This document shows positions 33,346 to 45,075 of a stretch of 64,000 nt of DNA, in pieces. Positions within the stretch are counted from its first letter, which is position 1, and every line of letters starts with the position of its first letter. The stretch is from Lotus japonicus (taxonomy: Eukaryota; Streptophyta; Magnoliopsida; Fabales; Fabaceae): the NCBI RefSeq assembly GCF_012489685.1, contig NC_080041.1:27331780-27395779 (forward strand). Direction: 5' to 3'. The translations under genes and the position numbers were made by a program. The notes under the pieces are model-generated. The model ran no database searches and had not been told where the DNA came from. It saw only the letters and a list, made by a program, of their open reading frames with translations.

Positions 33346-34813
33346 TGATAACCCGAGGTTTATTCTATCTTTGTCGAGCCCTTTTTCTTTTTTTCTTTTT
33401 CCTTTTGAGTTCTTTATTGAGTTTTTAGTCAAGTTAAGTCCCTTTTTAGTTCATATTTGCATCTGCATTAGTTTAGGTATTTTTAATCCATTTATTTAGT
33501 CTTCTTATTAGTTTTTATTACTTTTAGTTTGAGGTTAATTCTTATGGTCGGATTTGAACTGAAATTTTGTGAGATTATGAGTGTTGATGAGCTTTTGGGG
33601 GTTTTATTTGCTGAATTGAATAAAGGGATGATGAATTACCATGATTAATGACATATTCTCATGAGTTACATTGTTGTTTTGATGGTTTCTTGAGATTCTT
33701 TTCAGGTTTGATAGGATTTTGATGGCTAATGATGATGATTGAAAGCCAAGTAATGAGTCATGATGATAGATGAAGAAGGAGTTACAAAATTGAAGAAAAA
33801 TCATAAGAGTCACGCATGTGCGCCATGAATCCCACGCACATGCGTGGAGCTACTGTTTGAAAAACTTGATGCCCACGCATGTGCGCCGTCTGATCCACGC
33901 ACATGCGTGGTGGCAAAATCTGATGTTGCGAATTGTGCGATTTTGAGCGTTTTGCCCACGCATGTGCGTGGAGGAGGCCACGCACATGCGTGGATTACTG
34001 CTGGAAACTCTATAAATAGGGATTTTGTTATTTCTTTGAGGCATCTTTGTACTTTTCTGAGCAAAACTTTAGTTCTAGTTTCTTGGAGCTTGTGAGAGGC
34101 TTCTTGGTACTCTTATTTCAGGTTTTTGTTCTTATAATTTGCATTATGAATTCCATAGCCATGTTTGGCTAGTTTCTCTTTGTACTTTGGGTGAAGTGAA
34201 CCTTAGTTCTGATTATGGTTTAAACTTCTTATTTTCTTATATGAATAAAGTTTCTTTTCCATGTATCTTTTCTCTGAATCAATATTATCTTGAGTGCACA
34301 CAAGTGTTTTGCTTTCTTCTTGCACAACGGAAGTTGGTGAGGATTAAGGGACTTGGGATTAGATTGATTTGTTTGCTATCACTTAGGAATAAGGGTAGAA
34401 ACTTATTGTGTTGGCCTGAACTTATAAACTTCATTCTTCAATTGAATTGACTAGGCACTAAGGCATTAGGTTTGGCAAATGAAATTGAATGATTTACTTG
34501 ATTAAGGAATTAACAAGTAGAGGTAGAGGCTATAACATCATGGATAAGGATTCTGAACTTCATATAAGAATTTGATTTGAGAACCATAATTGGACTAAGT
34601 GGAGCTTTGTCCAGGGTACTTCTTTATCTGAATTATAATTCTTGCTCTTCATCACAAGTGTGTTAAACACAACAAACCCTCAAACTTATATTGCTTTCTT
34701 TTTCACATTTTGAACACAAAACTCTTAGAAGCAATTGATGAACAACTATCCCTGTGGTTCGACAATCTTTTGTATTACTTCGATCAATCCGTACACTTGC
34801 GGAATTGCTATCA
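33346..34813 (+). mobile_element. Solo LTR (1468 bp) with alternating CACGCA repeats
   Basis: Starts TGATAACCCGAGG, ends GGAATTGCTATCA, with exact 5-bp duplications AACAA at 33341-33345 and 34814-34818. A TATAAATAGG box lies at 34011. No internal genes. It is inserted in the copia remnant. The open frames inside it are not coding-like. Confidence 0.9.
33810..33995. repeat. Alternating-orientation CACGCATGTGCG repeats
   Basis: At least six 14-17 bp units alternate between CACGCATGTGCG and its complement CGCACATGCGTG, so neighbouring units can pair as hairpins. They sit about 15-200 bp upstream of the LTR TATA box, within U3. Confidence 0.9.
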
Positions 34814-34996
34814 AACAACCAAAGTCATATTAAGTTAAAATGAACAACGAAAGTCATATAAGTTAACAAGCATCCCAACAAGGTCGAGACATTGAGAACG
34901 TCTCCTTGTAATCAATGTCTTCTCTCTCTTAATATATCTTTTCAGTTTTCACTACTAGGCCGGCTTTTTACCTCTTAATTTTACCATATGGAATAA

Positions 34997-35414
34997 GAGC
35001 ATCTCCAATGCTAGTTCTTATTTCTTAGTTCTTAACACTATTCATGTGGGCCCGTATTGCCACATGTGTTTAAGCAACTCTCAAGCAATTTTGCTCCAAC
35101 CATGAGTTCTTAGTTCTTAGTTCTTAGTTCTTAGTTCTTAGTTCTTTCCACCATTCATTTGGTCCCACCAACCACATTATTTATACTTTTTATTTTCATA
35201 AAATAATAAAACAAAACTCATAAAGTAATTTGAATGAGAGAGAAATAATTAATATTTTAAGCTAAGAACTCAAAAAGCAAAACTCCTTATATAAGAACTG
35301 AGTTCTTATTTTTAAGAACTAAGGAGTCCATGTCAGCACCTCCAATGGTAAAGTTCTTAGTTCTTAGTTCTTAACTCCAAAATAAGAACTAAGAACCTTG
35401 CATTGGAGATGCTC
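34997..35414. mobile_element. PIF/Harbinger-like MITE (418 bp)
   Basis: Ends GAGCATCTCCAATGC and its reverse complement, flanked by TAA (34994-34996, 35415-35417). Inside are tandem TTAGTTCTTAG units. The 3-bp duplication fits Harbinger/Tourist MITEs. Confidence 0.88.
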
Positions 35415-35601
35415 TAAGTTTGGTGTTTAGAGGAAAAATAGGAAAAGAACCACTTCTCTTTTTTCTACTTGGAATAGGTTATGAGGATGAGGGGATGGTA
35501 ACATCCATGTCAGATTTACTAAAACATGTAACGCTGCCACAGACATCCACTGAACGCAAAACATCGGGAGTTGATACTCAAACGTGGACTAAAACATGTA
35601 A

Positions 35602-37556
35602 GGGTTAAACCTGAAAATCGTCCCTAAACTTTAAGCGAGATTTGATTTCCGTCCCTCGCCGGAAAATCTTCCTAGCCCCGCCCTCAAACTACGTTTTTTG
35701 TTTGGAAACCGTCCTTGCCGTCGATGAAGCTTCGGCTACCGTGATTAGTTGGCAGATTTGTGCCTACGTGGACATGCCACGTAATTTCATTAAATGACGT
35801 GTTATTTTTTTAAAAAAAAACTATAACTAAATTTTTTAATTTGTAGTTAAGCCCCCATAATTTAAACTAATTAACCTAAAGTAATAATCAACTAATTTAA
35901 TAAATGACGTGTTTCTTAAATTGCTTATTCATCAATCGTCATCATCTTCAACCAGTACCAAAAATATCATCATCTTCAACTTAATCACCCACCGTCTTCT
36001 CTCTTCCCTTCCCACTGCAACCCAGATTACCCACCCTCCTCCTTTTCCCTCTCACCGCAACCCCAATCACCATGCAACCGCAATCACCCCACCCTCCTTC
36101 ACCAACACCTGCAAAATAGAGACCGAGAGGACGAGGCTCTCTCTCGAGAGGTATGACATTTGCGAGATGAGCCACACCAGATCTGGGAAAACATGGTTGA
36201 ATCACCACCAAAATCTTGCGAAGACGCAAGCTTTCATTGAGGCCCACCAGATCAGTGAAGGTTTCTGCGGTTGCGGCGGCGGCAGCGGTCATCAGCGCGT
36301 GGGGTGGAGCTTCGATGGGGTATTTGAAGACCAAAATCAACATAACACAAAATCCAGATCCTCCTCCCCCTGCCACATCGCCCTCCACCGCCAACGGCGA
36401 CTACGAATTACAATGTGTCTTTTGAGAGATACTTTGGATTTGGGTGTTTGCTTAACATGTTCCTGAGCATTTTTGGATCTGGTTTGTCTCCTTTCTTTTG
36501 TGGTTCGTCTCCTTTCTTTTGGAGGAGAGGGTGGCGAATGTGGGTGGGTCTGCAATGGTGGGGTTCGAGTTCCTGGGTTTATTGTTGGTTTGTGGTTGTC
36601 CTGGTTTTCAGGTAGTGCATGACAGAGGTTTTCAAATCTGGGTTTGAGTTCCTCAGATCTGGTTTCCATGTGATGTTCAGGACAAGGGGAGGGAGGAGAA
36701 GGAGGGTGGGGGATTGGGTTCTGCACGAGGTTGAAGAAGGATGTGTTCCATGCGATGCTCAGTGAATTTTTATTTTCAAAAAATCCAAACTCTTCTCATT
36801 CAAAACTCAAGAAAGGAAGCTGCAGCTCTAGCAGCCACCCAAGTTGCTTTTGTTCTACAATCTGACAAGTGTAGTTTGTATTTCTTATGTATGAGTTCAC
36901 ATGGCGTCAATAAAACTTGTTGATGTCATGTACTATTAATCTTTGACTTTCCCAGCTTAATGTATGTACATACTGGGGGTGCTAAAACTCAAGAAAATTA
37001 CCATTAATCATGTCAAGAACAATAACAGTGACACAGAAAAACAAAACCCACTGGGATTTGTAGACTCATAAAGTAAAATTGAAAAATAAAATCAAGAATC
37101 GAGAACCGGTTGCATCTTTCAGTTTTTTTTTGGGGTGTTGGGGGAAGGGGGGAAAGGGAAGGGAGTGTGAAAAGAATATGAAGAAGAAGATATGTAGTTA
37201 TTTATTGGGTGTTTTTTTTTTTTTCTGGAATTGAAATATGAATATCAAAATAGATGAAATGGGGGGTTTGATCTGATTTTATTAGAGTAGAAGTTAAGTT
37301 AGTGTTAGTTTTAGTTTTAGGGTTTAGAAATTAAATTAGGAAAGATTCGAGGGTTAATTAAAATTAATTTTATTATTTTTTTAAAAAAAATTACACGTAA
37401 GCTCCAAACTGACACCTGGACACAACGACCGAAGCTTCATCGACGGCAATGACGGTTTCCAAAAAAAAACACATAGTATGAGGGCGGAAGATTTTCCGGC
37501 GAGGGACGGAAATCAAATCTCGCTTAAAGTTCAGGGACGGTTTTCCGGTTTAACCC
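35602..37556. mobile_element. Mutator-like element with long terminal inverted repeats
   Basis: The first about 140 bp (GGGTTAAACC...GATGAAGCTTCGG) are repeated inverted at 37420-37556 with few differences. The long inverted repeats fit a non-autonomous Mutator-like element. No clear 9-bp duplication was found, so the family call is tentative. The interior is unusually GC-rich between 36000 and 36720, with overlapping open frames on both strands, which would fit a captured gene piece. I do not recognise the protein, and no frame is convincing as a gene. Confidence 0.75.
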
Positions 37557-37971
37557 TTTTTTTTTTTGTAAATGACTAAAACATGTTACTTTCAAAAAAC
37601 AGAGATTAAAATTTTAAAAAAATAATTCCGGGGGAACCAAAAATATTTAACCCCTAAGAAAAATACTCAACTAATATGCAACTTTCACTAGCTTGAAACA
37701 TTACACAACTATTATTTTTTTTTTCAAAATGCACCATTTAATTAGACCATGAATAAAAATAAAAATAAAGCTTCACCCTCAGGCCTCAACAGGATATAGT
37801 TAGTAATTAGTAATACCTCATTTGAAAACTATCAACATTCACACAGTACTATTCACTTTTTTGCAATTTCAACCTTCGAGCACACATAAAGCTTGAAAGT
37901 CGTACCGAAATTTGCATATGAAACAGTTCAACACCAGATACAGATATTGACAAATACACAGAAGGGAACTT
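37557..37971. other. Downstream flank of the SelK-like gene
   Basis: AT-rich. It should contain the 3' UTR of the minus-strand gene next to it. No element ends seen. Confidence 0.5.
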
Positions 37972-40863
37972 TCAACCACAGCAGGAGCCACAAGCAGGAA
38001 GTGAACCTGGAAGTTCAATGGGGTAAAACAACCCAAGAGAGAAGTTATTAGCAAAGGTAAACTAGAGAAGCAAAATAAATAAATTTAAATAAAAATGCAG
38101 ACAACATAAACTTACTATGGTCACGTCCCCTAATACTATCTAGCCCACGAACATTGTCAAGGCCACCACGAGGAGGGCCGCGTGGTCCGCCACCATATGG
38201 TCCCCCACCCCCGCCACCGCCGCCTCCTCCTCCAGGGCCTCCAGAACCACCATCTCGTTTCTTAGCTGCACCTTTCCTGTAGGCATCTGACTTTTCCATC
38301 TATGGGATGAAAACATCATCAGCATACATCAATAAGTAACAAAAGGTTCCTGGGAATTCTATAATTCTATAATAGAAATCAAAGAACATATTAACATTAC
38401 CGAGAACATTGTTGCAAAAAAGATGCCTATGATATTGACAATGGACATGAAAAAATCAGTGATTGTCTTAAGCCGCCATATTGTTCGCTTTGATCTGACA
38501 ACACCTGCACCAAATTACATCCAGTTCCAGTTATAAATCAATATCAATCCAAATTATCAATTTCTGATGCTAAGGAAGAAAGTATCTATTGGACACATAA
38601 CCCAGGCTGAAAATCTGTCATGAAGTACCATATTCCAGATACTCAGTTCTAAAACCGCAACAGAGTGATGTATATGTGAGAAAAAAAAAAAGATGGAGTC
38701 TGGACTAAGGAAGTTGGGCCGCTAACAACAATAATAGAGGCAATGAAGCAGAAAATGGGAACTACAACAAGAAAGGGCATATCAGGCTAATCAGACACTG
38801 TACCAGTTATGGTTACAATTTCATACACTTCTTTAAAACTCTAAAGAGGCAACAAATGCAGACAAAAAACATAGAAAGCATAAAAGATGAGCACAACTGA
38901 TTGATCTGGTCAGATCAGCTGATCAGAAACTGGTTTAATTGAGCACTCAATAACCAGATCAGTAACTTCCCTAGCAAACTGATAGTTCTTACCGAATACG
39001 GCTGATTGAATTGGTTGTTTGGTTAATATCCAACCATTTTTGTCATCATAGGGAAAAAACTGGATCCCTCTATATGGCTATATGGTTATACATGCCTATA
39101 TACTTACATAATATAGATAAGTTGAAAACTACAATAAGGATAAAATTAACCACCCAGCTTCTATTTCATGAGTATAATGACCACAAATTTGGCCATTTTG
39201 AGAAAATAGTTTCGCATAAATGATAGAAATTACTAACTGGCGGAATGCCCAATAAAAGAACAACTAATGCACTAAATAAAAAGTAAACTTACAATTTATA
39301 TCATAGAGAATATGAAAGATTTCAGCTGTATGTAATATCAGTACTAGAGTCAATGATTTTCAGCCTTACAAAGGGAAAAGTTCAGCTAAAATGAAAAAGG
39401 AGAAACTAACACGCATGAGAAAAAAGATAAGAGAAAGATGCATGGGGAAAGGAGGTAAGGTTCTAACAAAAGGAGCAAGCAATGGTAAAGAAAGAAATCT
39501 CAAATCTTTTACTTGTACCTTGAAGATAAATACACAGAATGAAAGAAAAGGAGTGGATTAAAAGGAAGAATAACTATGTAATATTCCAGAACCTATTTTG
39601 TAATCTTTTACCTTTTGGAAATAAAAAATTTACAAAAACATCTCTATATTTCATTTACTCCTGAACTTTTTTTCGAAATATAAATGCAAGAAAAGAAAAA
39701 ATGAGTAGACTATAGAGTATCATTCTTGGAAAATGCATTAAGATTTAACATAAGAAGATAAACAAGGTCATTACTACAACAAAGATCTTTAATTCCAAAG
39801 TACATAGATTAGGAAGGCTCCCTTTTGATCATGAGTCATGACCGTAACACCATAGAGAGGCCATGAAGCCTACTATGTTCAATGTCAGGTTTAAGAGGTT
39901 AGAAGAATTCTTGAAGATACAGGTATACAGGGCCAAATAGGCAAATACACAACCATAAAAGGCGAATTGGCATACAGCCTCCCCCCCTGTCCTAACAATG
40001 CCTCGATATTAATCAAAAGAAATTGACCACAATTAAAAGGACACCCCATGATTCCCCAATAACCTCAAAATGGAAGCAACTATGATTTATCATCTCATAT
40101 ACTATTTAGTCTTCGTCATGACAACCACCTTCCGCCAGAAATACTATCACCGCATTAATATCAGAGAAGCTACTATGAAAGAGAGTTAAAACTTAAAACA
40201 TGAAAACAATCCAGTAAGCAAATTTTATGTGTCTTTTGAATTCCTAGGATACCCACAACCCACCAGTCACAGCACAAGTACAACCTTTTCAAAGTTAAAA
40301 TTGAAAACCCCTCATAGCAGATTTGACCTCCACCAATTCTACAGAGATAACTGGGAATGAAGCCAATGAGTATTTCCAGTTTTCAATTATATTGACTATA
40401 GAATCTAATGTTCCAATACATGAATTTTGATATAAATTAAAATCAGTCATGTTTGAGAACAATATCTAGCAAAGTTCCATGTAGATTAAGACCTAAATTT
40501 TTTATGTTTGCAAAATTGTGAAATAAAAAACTGGAAAACACGTGGAATTTGGGATAAAATTTGTTTAATAATTTCAATAGGAAAGCAATTATAGGGAATG
40601 AATCATGAATAATATGAGATTTTGTGAGCAATCCCCGAAACTGGTGAATTCCGAAAGGTAATTCCACAGAAACCTAAATTGAATAAGGTTCGATCTGAAG
40701 GTACCAGATAAGAAGTTCATAAATCAAAGTTCCACCGAGGTATCATAATTCATAACCCTAACCTAAACAGTAATGTAGAAATAAAATAAAACAGACACAG
40801 AGAGAAATTGGTATGAGTGTGAATTGGGACGAAGAAGATGATACCTCCTTCAACGTAAGCCAT
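37972..40863 (-). CDS. SelK/SelG-family small membrane protein (cysteine form)
   Basis: Four coding exons on the minus strand, all with GT/AG borders: 40863-40845, 38504-38401, 38299-38116, 38006-37972 (342 nt, 113 residues). The 2.3-kb first intron holds no element I recognise. The protein begins MAYVEGGVVRSKRTIWRLKT. One membrane segment follows at about residues 20-41 (DFFMSIVNIIGIFFATMF), then MEKSDAY, a basic patch, a Gly/Pro-rich tail with a Gly11 run, and the end SSLPACGSCCG. This matches the plant members of the SelK_SelG family, which carry Cys rather than selenocysteine. Animal SelK is an ER membrane protein linked to ER quality control; the plant role is not settled. The gene looks intact. 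Confidence 0.93.
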
Positions 40864-42739
40864 GGAAGATGGTGGAGTTTGCTGCAATGGAATCGCAAAG
40901 GAGAATCGGTGATATACTGCTATGTGCAATCTTATCTTATACTTTAATTAATTTATGGACGCGCATTCTAATAGTAGAACGAGACTCGGAGTCAATTTAT
41001 AATTGCATTCTCTCGCGCCTACGTGGTTTTTACACATCACGTACAGGTGTCGTGTTTTCAGTGGATGATTATACGTCAATGTGCCATTTGAGAGTAAAAT
41101 GATATTTTCAATCTTAAAATAAAAGATAATTTTTTTTTGAAAGAAAAGATAATATTGAGAAATTAAAAAAAAGTGCAAAAAGATAAATATGTAAGTTAAT
41201 TTAATCCTTTTATTAAGTATTTTTATCCCAACTGTCAAAAAAAATACATTTTTATCCTTGAATAAGATAATTCATAGTTGTTAGTCACGAGACTAATTAA
41301 TTCACAATCAAAGCGTAGCGGGTTGATTAATGAATTTTTTCATTCACAAGAGTTATGAATCAATCTCTCAATAACTTGCTTAAGGGGCGAAGTGTTGAAC
41401 CATTATTCAAAGTCGTAAACCATATTGATTTCTTATTAAGTATTATAAGAAGAGTTTAATAATTATGTACAAATAGAGCAGTGTTGCTGAGAGTCTAGTT
41501 TAGTAACTAATTTAAGAAGGCTATGAGCGGTGTTTTTGATGGGTCTAGTTTATCTTCTAAAACAAAAAAGTGGATGTAAGCCTTAGGGAGCGGTGTTTTT
41601 GTTTTTGATGGCTATGAGTAATTCATTTACCGTTGCTAGCCTCTTTTTTCTAACACTCGTTTAGAGGGTCTATTCCGAGGAATTGTGACTAAAACTCGTC
41701 ATGCTTGATTAGTGTCGTTAGTGGGAAAGGTAGTTGACTTGTGTTTGATAGCCCTGATGAGTAAGTTCTTTTAGGTGTGGCGGATGAGATGGTGGAGTAT
41801 TATCATACAAGTAGATAATTTTGTTGGTTGGTTTTTTGTTTGGGTTCTTTAATTTGTTCAAATAACTTTCTTGTGGTTCTCAAATTGTTTGGAGTTGGCT
41901 TTTGGGTGATGGGTGTTCTTTTTGGGTTGGTTGGATTTTCCTGCTTGAGTTTTGGTTGATGGATGTCTCCTATTACAAGGAATTTCTGAGAAGTGGTTGG
42001 GAGGGGATGGGGAGGGAAGGAGGAATTGGATGACTAAATTAACTGTGGGGATATGGGCTTTGTAATGTTGGAATCAATGGTGCAAGAATGAGGAGGGGAA
42101 AAGGGGTGAAGGGTGGCTAGTATGATGGTGAGAGAGAGAGTGAGAGCGTGATTTCATGGAGATGGTGAAAATGAAAGAATGGCTAAATTTGATGAAGGAA
42201 ATTTTTAAGGGACTAAAAAAGATATGAATACTGAGTACAATTATGTGATGTTGTAAGCAGGGGCGGAACCAGCAGAGTGGCTCGCCAAGGCCATGACCAA
42301 CTCAAAATATTGAAAATTTCATACTAATACTGTATAGATTTACTCATGGTGGAAAGGGAAATCGAAAAGGGGCAGAAGAACTAGGAACAAGATGATTCGG
42401 TTCGCTTTCCAATTCTGCTTGAGGATAGATCTGAAGAGGAGGATGAATTCATTAGAGTTAGGAGTCACTCTATTCAAAGGGGATGCCATTTTCCTGAAAA
42501 CGCTGTGATGCGCAAGCTTGAAGGGTTTAAGAGTTGTGAAAAACCTTGCCATGGTGTTTTATTTGAACTGGAATTTAGCTGGAAAAATTCTTAAACAGGT
42601 GGCTTAAGCATTTTGTTGTGTGTTTGGGTGTTGGTGGAAGCCTTGTGGCTTTGGTGGATGTATTGGTGTTGATGCGACATTGTTTCTACAATTTTAGAAT
42701 AAAAAAAAAAATTTCTCATGGCTCCTCTCTCAACTAATA
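40864..42739. other. Intergenic; promoter of the SelK-like gene, no clear gene
   Basis: The first few hundred bases should hold the promoter of the minus-strand gene. At 42255 the sequence GGGGCGGAACCAGCAG resembles the start of hAT-like elements, but I found no matching end. A 70-codon minus-strand frame at 42552-42340 (starting MARFFTTLKPFKLAHHSVF) has no domain I know and may be a fragment inside that insertion. Confidence 0.45.
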
Positions 42740-42970
42740 AATAAAGGATTTGGATATCCTTATGTGTTAATTCTCACATGACATGGTCATGTGAAAATCT
42801 GAGCCTTTAATTTTATTTTAATGAAATTTGGATTCTTAATGAATATACGGAGAAAGAAAATTAAAATTGTGCGAGAAATAGTACTGACCATCAGATTTCA
42901 TTAAAAAAAGTAATTAAAGGTATCTTTCATATGATCTCATGTGAGATTAACACATGAGAGATCTAAATCC
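42740..42970. mobile_element. Mutator-type MITE candidate (231 bp)
   Basis: Near-perfect inverted ends: GGATTTGGATATCCTTATG on the left and GGATTTAGATCTCTCATG on the other strand at the right. The flanks carry a 9-bp duplication CAACTAATA (42731-42739, 42971-42979). The left end has six extra bases (AATAAA) before the inverted repeat. Non-coding. Confidence 0.72.
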
Positions 42971-43131
42971 CAACTAATAGAAACATAATAAAAGGTGTTC
43001 ATATGGCTTCTAAATCATCTATCCTAATGCTCCAATAAAGTAGAATGGGATAATTCTTTCACATTTTATTCATCTTTATATAGAAAAAAAAAGTAAAAAT
43101 GAGATGTAAGAAAAAAAATGTAAATGAATCA

Positions 43132-44363
43132 TTACTTAACAAAGTACTTTACCACTAGGCTAGCCGTTTTTATATTGAAACATGCTAGCTGCTCTATTTG
43201 CTTTTTTTTTCTTTTGTTACAAAGAGGAAAGAAAAATAGCCAAACTTTCCAGATCCAGTCTTCACTGAGTGCGAGTTTAGCTAATGCATCTGCAACTATG
43301 TTTTGATCCTGGGGGATGTGGACAACCGATACATGCCAATCTTTCGAGAGCATCTCCCGAATGGAAATAATCTCCTCTCTATGCCAAAAAATATGAACAT
43401 CAATGTTGCTTGTTGTGACCTCATGTGCTTCAAGACAATGCATGTAGCATGAAACATGTCTATAGCCAAGATCCCAAGCATGTGACAGACCCCTCCACAC
43501 CACTATGAGCTCAACCTTCAAAGCATCACAAGCACCTAAGGAGGTTGCAAATCTAGAGGTCCATCCTGCATCCTTATCACGGATAACTCCTCCTCCCCAT
43601 CATATCCAGTCGTTGCTGCCAACTATCATCGGTGTGGAGTGACACACAATTCTCTTTGTAACTAGTCGCAACTAGAGTGGGCTCATGCGTCGACATCCCC
43701 CATCGCTGAAACTTTGGCACATCAATATGCATTCTTTGTATTATGACACCAACGTGAAAAGGAGTCTGCTCAAACACAAAACTATTTCGCCACTTCCATA
43801 AGTTCCAAGCTATGGCACACAACAAAGAATGTTTATGAAGCTGGAGGTGCGCAAATAGCCAATGACAAAAGGATACCCCTGCTGGAATTTGGGGGAGAGC
43901 TATCGCGAACATACTCCTCACTGGGGGCGGGAATTTGGGGGAGAGCTGTCACGAACCTACTCCTCACCATGCCGATCCTGGGCAGCGACGAAGAACATGT
44001 TCAACATCCTCAACTGGCGCACCACACCTAATGCAAGCGACAGATGTCGCGATGTGGCTGCTATAACGCTTCATATTCGTGGGGAGTGCATCCCTTCCAG
44101 CAAGCCAGAGAAAAAACCTCACTTTCTCAGGTGTAGTAGCTTTCCAAATTAACTTCCAAATCCGTGAATTTAGAGTGTCGCCATCATTCAGAAGACTATA
44201 CGCAGACGCCGTGGTGTAAGCTCCATCGCTAGTCCCTCTCCAAAGTAGCTTGGCATCCCCCATCGGCATAGAAGGTATCTAGACGCGCAAAATCTCCTTT
44301 TTAATCTCCACTGGGAGCTGCGTACATAGACCATCAAAATTCCAAACTCCCCATTTGCTTTTG
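43132..44363 (-). pseudogene. LINE ORF2 C-terminal fragment (zinc-binding and RNase H domains)
   Basis: On the minus strand, KSKWGVWNFDGLC starts the homology near 44363, interrupted by a TAG near 44280. Next is a reverse-transcriptase zinc-binding domain (LLWRGTSDGAYTTASAYSLL...KVRFFLWLAGRDALPT...CIRCGAPVEDVEHVLRRCP; 44269-43964). An ALP/WNLWKWRN linker follows (43921-43577), then an RNase H-like domain (AWDLGYRHV...HIPQDQNIVADALAKLA; 43521-43250). Frameshifts separate the parts. A copy of about 45 bp is tandemly duplicated at 43885-43975. The reverse transcriptase is missing, as in a 5'-truncated insertion. Confidence 0.87.
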
Positions 44364-45075
44364 TGTGTGATATAAATAATATCATTATTGAATACTTTTA
44401 TATTTTCATCATGCACTATTTTTCTACTTTTTTTAGAAAACCAATAGTGTTTATTTTCTTAATTATGTATTTCTTATGTTTATAAAATACTATATATTGA
44501 TTGATTTGCACATGTACAGTTTGCGAAATAAATATTAATTTTTATTTAAATCGTAGTACACGTTTGAATGCGTAATCATAAAATTTTTAAAAATCGTAGT
44601 ACGCGTTTTTTTGAATGCGCAATCATAATAGAAAACCACATTAAGTTAAAATCTGACGAATAAATGCAATATCTTTTAATTTTCATAGTGATTTTCTCCT
44701 ATATATCTAAACTTGCACATAATTTATTTGATCTCGACCCATTTTCTTAAGAATTATTTAAAATCAATTAAAAAATTTCAATGGCAAGAAAAGGAAATTT
44801 TTATTAGGTCCACTTTTGATTTGAAGATCAAAATCATATTTAACACTTGATTTTATTTAAAGATAAAATGCTGAATTATTTATAGTAATGAGTATATTTC
44901 TAATCATCGTCATAATTCATAATTAACAAAGGAAACACGCAGCATAATAAGATGAAGATATGATAAAATACTCTGAGATATGATATGATCCAAATAATAA
45001 CAAGTTTATTCAAAAAGAAATACTACTAAACATAATATTTTTAGTGTAATAAAAAATTTGAACTTCCTAAATTAA
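44364..45075. other. AT-rich spacer, no gene seen
   Basis: Very AT-rich. A near-repeat of TCGTAGTACACGTTTGAATGCG occurs near 44553 and 44590. Nothing else recognised. It should include the 3' UTR of the next gene. Confidence 0.5.

Larger units (their letters stand above)
33080..34960 (-). pseudogene. Ty1/copia reverse transcriptase remnant, split by a solo LTR
   Basis: On the minus strand, YKETFSMSRP-like sequence (near 34900) precedes the LTR. Then DVKTIFLNGDIVEEIYIVQ and SDGF (33335-33250), and FYIDDILLTRK and FDMNDLGDV (33215-33090) follow. These match the DVKTAFLNG, YxDDxLL and DLG motifs of copia RT. Stops and gaps show old decay. Confidence 0.8.

Noticed and set aside
33782..34095. Four His/Cys-rich overlapping frames
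   Set aside because: Produced by the CACGCATGTGCG hairpin array in the LTR; open on both strands because the repeat lacks stops.
35909..36726. Open frames of 129-185 codons on both strands in the Mutator-like element
   Set aside because: They overlap each other, none has a clear domain, and GC-rich sequence gives long chance frames; kept only as a capture hint.
42255..42300. hAT-like start GGGGCGGAACCAG
   Set aside because: No matching inverted end or 8-bp duplication found, so no element is annotated.
42340..42552. 70-codon minus-strand frame
   Set aside because: Protein-like but short, no known domain or conserved neighbour; not enough to call a gene.
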